Source: Gammaproteobacteria bacterium (lineage in GTDB: Bacteria > Pseudomonadota > Gammaproteobacteria > UBA9214). From it: a stretch of 5,988 nt of DNA. Numbering within the stretch: the stretch's first letter is position 1; every line of letters starts with the position of its first letter. The DNA lies in assembly GCA_029864225.1 (NCBI GenBank), contig JAOTTU010000118.1:1-5988 (forward strand), written 5' to 3'. Made by a program: the position numbers and the translations under genes. The notes beneath the pieces were generated by a model. That model was not told the origin of the DNA, did no database searches, and saw only the letters and a program-made list of their open reading frames with translations. Positions 1 to 4,895 of this stretch are shown piece by piece.

Positions 1-56
1 CGACGGGGAAAGACATGAAAAAAGCAGAATGTCCCCATTTCCGGTGTCTGCCATGA
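1..56 (+). CDS. 3' end of upstream gene (partial), possibly hydrogenase gamma subunit
   Basis: Reading from base 3, an open frame gives 17 residues ending ECPHFRCLP and stops at TGA 54-56. That stop overlaps the ATG of the next gene (53-56, ATGA), the signature of a translationally coupled operon. The fragment is too short to identify by sequence. In group 3b hydrogenase operons the gene before the delta subunit is normally the FAD/NAD(P)-binding gamma subunit, so this is the best contextual guess; another operon member is possible. An ATG at 15 lies in this frame, but an independent 13-residue peptide is a less likely reading than a gene tail. Confidence 0.55.
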   Translation, partial: TGKDMKKAECPHFRCLP

Positions 57-829
57 AACCCAGGATCGCCGTGCATAAATTCAGTTCCTGTGATGGTTGT
101 CAGCTGGCCTTCCTCAACCTGGGCGAGGACTTGCTGACCCTGTTCGAACTGTTCGATGTCCGGCACTTCGCCGAGGCCGGCCCGGTTGAGCCCGGTGCCG
201 GGGTCGATATTAGTTTTATTGAAGGCAGTATTTCCACACCGGATGAACTCGAGCGCATCCGTGAGGTCCGCGCACACAGCAGATACCTGGTCACCATCGG
301 TGCCTGCGCCACCGCGGGGGGGGTGCAGGCACTGCGCAACCTGGCGGACAGCGCCGACTGGATGGCCGCGATCTATACCTCGCCCGAACACATCGGCACG
401 CTGGCGTCGGTGGCGCCGGTCAGTGAGTACGTCAAGGTGGACATGGAACTCTGGGGCTGCCCGGTGAACAGCCGCCAGCTGCTCGCGGCCATTGGCTCGT
501 TGCTGGCCGGTGTGGTTCCGCGTGACGAGCCCGACAGTGTCTGCCTGGAGTGCAAGCGCCAGGGGCATGCCTGCGTGATGGTCACCCGCGGCCTGGCGTG
601 CATGGGGCCGGTGACCCGCACTGGCTGCGGGGCCCTGTGTCCCGGTGTGAACCGCGGTTGCTACGGTTGTTACGGGCCCTGCGAGAAATCGTCCACCGAG
701 GTGCTGGCGCACTGGTTTTCCGGACTGGGCCTGCGGCCGGAACAGATCGCCCGGCGCTTTCTTGCCTTCACCCCCGAGGCGCCGGCCTTCTACTCGGCCG
801 GCCGTTCGAGGCTGCCCCCCGATGATTAG
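53..829 (+). CDS. hydD: [NiFe] hydrogenase small (delta) subunit, group 3b type
   Basis: This 258-residue subunit would carry electrons by Fe-S clusters between the NiFe site of the large subunit and the NAD(P)-linked flavin module, in the cytoplasm; no Tat signal or membrane segment is seen. The proximal-cluster cysteines are C13 and C16 in SSCDGCQ, C85 in IGACA and C136 in WGCPV. A second cysteine-rich half (C164, C167, C174, C183, C192, C196, C203, C206, C210) fits two more [4Fe-4S] clusters. This half separates it from the short HoxY of group 3d, and the FSSCDGCQLAFLNLGE opening is typical of group 3b delta subunits. Start 53 is chosen over an in-frame ATG at 29 because it gives the family N-terminus and the ATGA overlap with the upstream stop; no strong Shine-Dalgarno sequence precedes it, which suggests coupling. 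It overlaps the large subunit gene by 8 bases. A run of eight G at 316-323 lies in the coding sequence but the frame is intact. Confidence 0.93.
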   Translation: MKPRIAVHKFSSCDGCQLAFLNLGEDLLTLFELFDVRHFAEAGPVEPGAGVDISFIEGSISTPDELERIREVRAHSRYLVTIGACATAGGVQALRNLADSADWMAAIYTSPEHIGTLASVAPVSEYVKVDMELWGCPVNSRQLLAAIGSLLAGVVPRDEPDSVCLECKRQGHACVMVTRGLACMGPVTRTGCGALCPGVNRGCYGCYGPCEKSSTEVLAHWFSGLGLRPEQIARRFLAFTPEAPAFYSAGRSRLPPDD

Positions 830-2681
830 CCCGCGCGAGCTACATATCAATGTACCGGTGCTGGCGCGGGTGGAAGGCGAGGGGGCTTTGACCCTGCATA
901 TCAAGGGTCAGGCAATCGAGCGCCTCGACCTGCGCATCTTCGAACCCCCGCGCCTGTTCGAGAAACTGCTCGAGGGTCGAAGTTACGAACAGGTCCCGGA
1001 TATGGTGGCACGCATCTGCGGGATCTGCCCGGTTGCCTACCAGATGAGTGCGGTGCACGCCCTGGAACAGATCTTTGGACCAGTCCAGGATCCCTGGGTG
1101 CGTGCCGTGCGGCGCCTGTTTTACTGCGGTGAATGGCTGCAGAGCCACAGCTTGCATATCCACCTGCTGGCGGCACCGGATTTCCTCGGTTTCGACAGTG
1201 CCCCTGCCATGGCCGCACAGTATCCGGACGAGGTCCGCCGGGGCCTGCGGCTGCAGGCGCTGGGCAACGACATCATGCAGCTGATCGGCGGGCGCTCCGT
1301 GCACCCGGTCGGTGCCTGCGTGGGGGGCTTCCATCACCAGCCGGACACGGCCGCAATGCAGGAACTCAAGCTGCGGCTAATCGCAGGGCTCGATGATGCC
1401 AGCGAGCTGGTTCGCTGGTGTGCCGCACTGGACCTGCCGGATGATGATCAGGTGTTCTGCGCCGTCGCCCTGCGGCATGCGGATGAATACCCCATGAACG
1501 CGGGCCGTATCATCTCCAGTGCCGGGCTGGACATCGACATCGCGGACTACGAGGCGCATTTCCGCGAGCACCAGGTGCCGCATTCGACGGCCCTGCATTC
1601 GCTGCTGGAGGGCGCGCCCTACCTGGTCGGCCCCCTGGCGCGGGTCAACCTGAACCTGGACCGCCTGCCGGGCGCGGTGCAGTCGGTCCTGGAGGAAACC
1701 GGCATCCGCTTCCCGAGTCGCAACATGTTCCACAGCATTGTGGCCCGTGCGGCGGAGATCCATTACGCCCTGCTGGAGGCCGTGCGGCTGATCGATACCC
1801 TCCCGGCCGTGTCGCAGGCCGCTGTTGCCGTGCAGCCGCGTGCCGGCACCGGCTTCGGTTGTACCGAGGCCCCGCGCGGTCTGCTCTGGCATCGCTATGA
1901 AACGGACGCGGACGGCCGCATTGTCGCGGCCCGGATCGTGCCGCCGACCAGCCAGAACCAGGTGCGTATCGAAGAAGACATTCGCCTGTCGCTGGAGCGA
2001 TTCGGCCTGCAGCACAGCGAGGCCGAGCTGCGCACCCGTGCCGAGAAGGTGATCAGGAACTACGACCCCTGTATCTCCTGCGCAACTCATTTTCTAGAAC
2101 TTAAGCTGGAGCGCGAGTCGCGGCCGGCCGGACAGCCGCTGCCCGCTGCGCCGGACCCGGTGTCGACGCCTGCTCCGGCGCCGGTATGCATCATCGGGAT
2201 TGGTTCCTCTCACGGCCTGGATGCGGTCGGCTTGATGGCGGTGGAGGCACTCGACGCCAGCGGGTTCGCAGCACGCTTTCGTCCCGGCCTGCTCAGGCTG
2301 GAGAATTGTGCTGCACCGGCGGCCCTGCCGGCGCTGCTTGCCGATGCCCGCCTGCTGGTGTTCATCGATGCCCTGTCGGCCGAGCACGAAGCGGGCAGCT
2401 GGCGCCGGATCGAACGGGATGACATCGCCGCAGTGAGCGGCAGGAACTCCAGTCATGAAATGGGCGTCGCCGAGGCCATCGCCGTATGCGAGTCCCTGGC
2501 GGCGGTCGCGCCGCAGATTGTCTGCTTCGGCATTGGAACCGGCCCGGTGGCGGCTGACAGGGCGGTGCGCACAGCGGACGGGATTGTCAGCGGCATCCTG
2601 GATGAACTCGCCGGCACCATCGGGGAGGAGATAGACGCGTGGCTGGCGACCTGGCAGGAGAATGACGTGTCCATGCAGTGA
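822..2681 (+). CDS. hydA: [NiFe] hydrogenase large (alpha) subunit fused to maturation protease
   Basis: The protein has 619 residues, against roughly 420-440 for an ordinary group 3 large subunit. Residues 1-423 form the catalytic subunit that binds the Ni-Fe(CN)2CO centre and interconverts H2 with protons and electrons. RVEGEG lies near the start (E18), the L1 motif is RICGIC with C66 and C69, and the L2 motif is DPCISCATH with C417, C420 and H423. After H423 comes a short FLELKLERE stretch like a normal removable C-terminal peptide, then a Pro/Ala-rich linker (about 433-454), then a HycI/HybD-type endopeptidase domain (about 455-610). The start at 822 is preceded by GAGG at 808-811 and overlaps the small subunit stop; the upstream in-frame ATG at 762 would add 20 residues unlike the family and overlap hydD by 68 bases. 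The two halves share one uninterrupted frame. I know the two halves only as separate proteins, so the fusion is unusual; a lost stop codon or an assembly error joining neighbouring genes is the main alternative. Confidence 0.93.
   Translation: MISPRELHINVPVLARVEGEGALTLHIKGQAIERLDLRIFEPPRLFEKLLEGRSYEQVPDMVARICGICPVAYQMSAVHALEQIFGPVQDPWVRAVRRLFYCGEWLQSHSLHIHLLAAPDFLGFDSAPAMAAQYPDEVRRGLRLQALGNDIMQLIGGRSVHPVGACVGGFHHQPDTAAMQELKLRLIAGLDDASELVRWCAALDLPDDDQVFCAVALRHADEYPMNAGRIISSAGLDIDIADYEAHFREHQVPHSTALHSLLEGAPYLVGPLARVNLNLDRLPGAVQSVLEETGIRFPSRNMFHSIVARAAEIHYALLEAVRLIDTLPAVSQAAVAVQPRAGTGFGCTEAPRGLLWHRYETDADGRIVAARIVPPTSQNQVRIEEDIRLSLERFGLQHSEAELRTRAEKVIRNYDPCISCATHFLELKLERESRPAGQPLPAAPDPVSTPAPAPVCIIGIGSSHGLDAVGLMAVEALDASGFAARFRPGLLRLENCAAPAALPALLADARLLVFIDALSAEHEAGSWRRIERDDIAAVSGRNSSHEMGVAEAIAVCESLAAVAPQIVCFGIGTGPVAADRAVRTADGIVSGILDELAGTIGEEIDAWLATWQENDVSMQ
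2064..2090 (+). other. L2 metal-binding motif and predicted C-terminal processing site
   Basis: These nine codons encode DPCISCATH (residues 415-423), whose two cysteines bind Ni and Fe. In [NiFe] hydrogenases that undergo processing, cleavage occurs right after the His (or Arg) of this motif once nickel is in place. Cleavage here would release a 196-residue tail that includes the fused protease domain, rather than the usual short peptide. The motif is seen directly; the cleavage is inferred from the family. Confidence 0.8.
2184..2678 (+). other. fused hydrogenase maturation endopeptidase domain (HycI/HybD-like)
   Basis: This is the C-terminal domain of the hydA product. It opens with VCIIGIGSSHGLDAVGL (455-471), matching the GxGNxxxxDDxxG strand-loop of nickel-dependent hydrogenase maturation proteases. 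The aspartate equivalent to the first nickel ligand is D467. VFIDAL (513-518) supplies D516, and RNSSHEMG (541-548) supplies H545, followed by the usual Ala/Glu-rich helix. CFGIGTGPV (568-576) fits the last core strand. All three ligand positions are therefore kept, so the domain looks active. The first of the two usual acidic residues is Leu (L466). The protease senses nickel in the large subunit precursor and cuts after the L2 motif; here it would act on its own chain or on a second copy. Confidence 0.85.
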
Positions 2682-2700
2682 ACCCGGGCCGGCCGGGTTT
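2681..2700. terminator. GC-rich hairpin between convergent genes, possible terminator
   Basis: A perfect 7-base-pair stem (AACCCGG with CCGGGTT) with a 5-base loop spans 2681-2699, starting on the last base of the hydA stop codon. On the + strand it is followed by only a short T run before mixed sequence, and on the - strand there is no T run, so classical intrinsic termination is weak. Its place exactly between two converging transcription units is what favours a terminator role. Confidence 0.45.
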
Positions 2701-2712
2701 CGCTGCGCCGGT

Positions 2713-3221
2713 CTATATAAAGAAATCAAAGAACAGGGCAAAGACCGCGCTGGCGACAGTCAGGCTGCCCAGCATGATGGGCAGGCCCTTGCGCAGCCAC
2801 AACCCCGGGGTGATGCGTGCTCCCGGGATTTGGCAGCGTTCCGATTCGGCGACACAGATGATATTGGCGGTGGCGCCGATGTGGGAACCGTTGCCACCCA
2901 GGCCCACACCCAGTGCCAGTGCCACCACAGGGGCGTGACATTCATGCCCTGGGTGTCCAGGCTGAGCACGATCGGGATCATGGTGACCGTGAACGGGATG
3001 TTGTCCACGATGGCGCTCAACAGCGCCACCACCCACATCAGTATGATACAGGTCAGCAGCAGCATCTCCGGATCACCGGATGCCTTGGCGATGCCATTGC
3101 CGATGACCGCGGCATGCATGCGGTGAATGACCTCGGTAAAGATCAGCACGTAGGCAGCGACCAGGATCAGGCCCGCCGTGATCATCGACCCGTTCAGGCT
3201 GGTCGGGACTGTCTCTATCAT
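2713..3221 (-). pseudogene. ArsB/NhaD-type permease remnant, internally deleted and frameshifted
   Basis: Intact members are inner-membrane ion transporters of about 400-450 residues with two homologous halves. Here the reading starts at 3221 with a normal first membrane segment (LILVAAYVLIFTEVIHRMHAAVIG, residues 18-41). It then jumps straight to the end of the protein: SGDPEMLLL and LLSAIVDNIPFTVTMIPIV (68-85), the signature near the second re-entrant region. After TPLWW (residues 96-100, about 2922) the frame shifts by one base. The other frame continues with ALALGVGLGGNGSHIGATAN and ends in a last membrane segment at the TAG at 2713. Repairing the shift gives only about 169 residues, so some 250 or more are missing from the middle. 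Its ATG overlaps the stop of the CBS gene (ATGA), marking it as the last gene of the hypE operon. It is almost certainly not a working transporter as written; an assembly collapse is possible. Confidence 0.8.
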
Positions 3222-3656
3222 CTGTCAAGGTCAGGCATGCGTTGTGCAATCGCCCATATGGTGGCCACACCTAGGTACTTGCCATGGTCATGAACGAGGA
3301 GGTAATTGGTGGAATGCTTCTCCATGAGTGCCACGACTGTGGCAACTTCCGTATCGATCTGCTTTTCCTTGATAAAATTTTTCCAGCGGCAGGGCCAGTA
3401 CCTGGCGCGCATGTTCTTCCGGTATCTCCAGGCAGCTCTGTATATTGCCCAGCAGGTCGGCGTAGTTCACCATGACATCAGAGATGTACGCACGACGCAG
3501 GGTTTCGCGGATAGAGAAGATCCCGGCCACCTGCCCGGTCTCATCCACGAAGGCGATGCCCGGCACCCTGCAGCGCAGGCACTCCTCGAAGCCCTCGCGT
3601 ACCTTCATGCCGGCGCGGGCAATACCGGTGGGTATGATGATGTTTTCCAGTTTCAT
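3218..3656 (-). pseudogene. two-CBS-domain protein with a one-base frameshift
   Basis: From ATG 3656 the frame encodes one CBS-like unit (about residues 8-60, with VPGIAFVDETGQVAGIFSIRE) and a helical linker up to LALPLEKF (residue 94). After that the frame runs into unrelated sequence and would end at 3288. One base later, the other frame resumes with IKEKQIDTEVATVVALMEKH and STNYLLVHDHGKYLGVATIW, a clear second CBS unit that stops at 3218. Skipping one T in the AAAAATTTT run (3374-3382 on the + strand) restores a protein of about 145 residues. CBS pairs bind adenine nucleotides and regulate partner proteins; the neighbouring permease is the obvious candidate partner. GAGGA (3665-3669 on the + strand) sits 8 bases before the start, and the start follows the hypE stop directly (TGAATG). 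The shift may be a real mutation, a sequencing error in a homopolymer, or ribosomal slippage. Confidence 0.8.
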
Positions 3657-4661
3657 TCAGCAGATCCTCGGCAGGGGGTCATCCTCGAGTTCCTCGAGGA
3701 TGCGCTCTCCCCCGAGGCCGGTGACCAGGGTGACATGCCGTGCAGCGGCATCCAGTTGCCCGATGACGGCGGCCCCGCGGCCCCCGTGCAGGCTGTGCCA
3801 GCGTTGCAGCACGGCGTCCGCGGCGGCGGGATCGACCACGGTGACCACGCGTCCCTCGCAGGCGAGGTACAGGGGATCATAGCCCAGCATGTCGCAGACG
3901 GATTGTACCGGGTCACGTACCGGCACGGCAGCCTGCTGCAGCCGGATACCCAGCCCGGTGGCCAGGTGCAGTTCATGGCAAACCGTGGCCAGGCCGCCAC
4001 GTGTTGGATCGCGCATAAAGCGCACGCCGCCTGTTTCCAGCGCGGCCCGGGTCAGCGGCAGCACACTGGCCGAATCGGATAACAGTTCGCCGTGCAGGCC
4101 AAACTCCTCGCGTGCCAGCATGACGGCAATGCCATGGTCGCCGACCGGACCGCTGACCAGGATGGCGTCGCCATCTCTGATCAGGTCGAGACCGAGTCGG
4201 GGGCCAGTGCGGATGCCGATACCGGTGGTTGCCAGGTACAGCCCGCCGCCCTCACCGCGGCGCAGGATCTTGGTGTCGCCGGCGACCACTGCCACGTCCA
4301 GCGCCTGTGCCGCAGCTGCCAGGCTGGCTATGATGCGGTCGAGTTGTGCGATTTCCAGACCTTCCTCGATGAAGGCGTTGAGGCTGAGGTAGCGCGGTAT
4401 GGCGCCGGCGACGGCCAGGTCGTTGGTTGTGCCATGGACCGCCAGCGAGCCGATGTCACCGCCCGGGAATTCCAGCGGCTGTACGGTAAACCCGTCGGTG
4501 GTGAACAACAGTTCACGGTTGTCCAGCACCAGTGGTACGGCGTCGGCCTGTATATCCAGGCCGGGGTTGGCCAGGTGGCGCGCGAACACCTCCCCGATCA
4601 GTTCACGCATGAAGCGGCCGCCATTACCGTGTGCGAGTGATATGTGGGTGTCTTGCATCAT
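3657..4661 (-). CDS. hypE: hydrogenase expression/formation protein HypE
   Basis: HypE works with HypF in the cytoplasm. Its C-terminal cysteine receives a carbamoyl group and is dehydrated with ATP to a thiocyanate, the source of the CN ligands of the NiFe centre. The 334-residue reading matches the usual family length. It shows the typical N-terminus (TH-SLAHGNGGRFM, 5-18), TTDGFTV (54-60), VHGTTNDLAVAGA (75-87), VAGDTK (126-131), GPVGDHG (171-177) and MRDPTRGGLA (216-225), and ends in PRIC with Cys334 in place. The ORF is open to an ATG at 4727, but the extra 22 residues are unlike the family, so ATG 4661 (or 4658) is preferred; AGGAG (4674-4678 on the + strand) lies 12 bases upstream. It is first in an operon with the CBS and permease genes and faces the hydrogenase operon that needs it. 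No other hyp genes are in view. Confidence 0.96.
   Translation of the reverse strand: MMQDTHISLAHGNGGRFMRELIGEVFARHLANPGLDIQADAVPLVLDNRELLFTTDGFTVQPLEFPGGDIGSLAVHGTTNDLAVAGAIPRYLSLNAFIEEGLEIAQLDRIIASLAAAAQALDVAVVAGDTKILRRGEGGGLYLATTGIGIRTGPRLGLDLIRDGDAILVSGPVGDHGIAVMLAREEFGLHGELLSDSASVLPLTRAALETGGVRFMRDPTRGGLATVCHELHLATGLGIRLQQAAVPVRDPVQSVCDMLGYDPLYLACEGRVVTVVDPAAADAVLQRWHSLHGGRGAAVIGQLDAAARHVTLVTGLGGERILEELEDDPLPRIC
3681..3701. repeat. perfect inverted repeat in the 3' end of hypE
   Basis: Nine-base arms (ATCCTCGAG and CTCGAGGAT) are separated by three bases (TTC). The stretch encodes the ILEELED part of HypE just before the CBS gene and its ribosome binding site. It could form an RNA hairpin affecting downstream translation or message stability, or simply reflect the Leu-Glu/Leu-Glu codon pattern. 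Confidence 0.6.
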
Positions 4662-4757
4662 CGGGTAGCCGGGCTCCTGTCGCCCTGTACTGGATTGATG
4701 CGCCCCGCGTCCGGGCGCTGAACGCACGGGATTGAATCTCCCATGCCAGGCTGTTTC

Positions 4758-4786
4758 ATTGTAAAGTCTGGGTATTCACGCACCAA
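4758..4786 (-). promoter_or_regulatory. sigma70-like promoter candidate for the hypE operon
   Basis: On the - strand, TTGGTG (4781-4786 on the + strand) and TACAAT (4758-4763) are separated by exactly 17 bases. The -10 box matches the consensus at five of six positions and the -35 box at three. It lies about 100 bases upstream of the hypE start in the divergent intergenic region, the expected place for a promoter. No equally good promoter was seen for the opposite strand. Confidence 0.45.
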
Positions 4787-4813
4787 CAAGTAAAACAAGG
4801 GAGATCGGACCGA

Positions 4814-4894
4814 ATGTGGGCTGAGCGGTGGCAATCTACCGAAAATAACAGCGCGACCGCAGGCCGCAAGCCGCTAGGGACGCTGTCCGGGTAG
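4814..4894 (+). CDS. 26-residue leader ORF upstream of the antiporter gene
   Basis: A short ORF starts at ATG 4814 and stops at TAG 4892-4894, one base before the antiporter ATG (4896). It has a better Shine-Dalgarno sequence (AAGGGAG, 4797-4803, 10 bases from the ATG) than the antiporter, whose own upstream sequence is weak. The peptide begins MWAERWQSTENNSA and is polar and basic towards its end, with no membrane segment or recognised domain. It may be a leader that delivers ribosomes to the antiporter start by termination-reinitiation, or a chance ORF in the untranslated leader. Confidence 0.4.
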   Translation: MWAERWQSTENNSATAGRKPLGTLSG

Positions 4895-4895
4895 C

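Noticed and set aside
29..52. Longer small-subunit reading starting at ATG 29
   Set aside because: The extra eight residues do not fit the family N-terminus, and ATG 53 forms an ATGA overlap with the upstream stop codon.
762..821. Longer large-subunit reading starting at ATG 762
   Set aside because: It adds 20 Pro/Arg-rich residues unlike hydrogenase large subunits and overlaps hydD deeply; ATG 822 has a GAGG site and a normal 8-base overlap.
1377..2090. 237-residue open frame on the - strand opposite hydA
   Set aside because: It is antisense to the clearly conserved large subunit coding sequence, has no recognisable domain and is explained by high GC.
2094..2741. 215-residue open frame on the - strand opposite the protease domain
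   Set aside because: It is antisense to the fused protease domain, whose motifs and nickel ligands are recognisable on the + strand.
3306..4082. 258-residue open frame on the + strand opposite hypE and the CBS gene
   Set aside because: It spans two genes coded on the other strand and its composition is that of a reverse-strand shadow; HypE motifs prove the - strand.
4662..4727. HypE extension to ATG 4727
   Set aside because: The 22 extra residues are not hydrogenase-maturation-like; the family N-terminus begins at 4661/4658, with AGGAG upstream.
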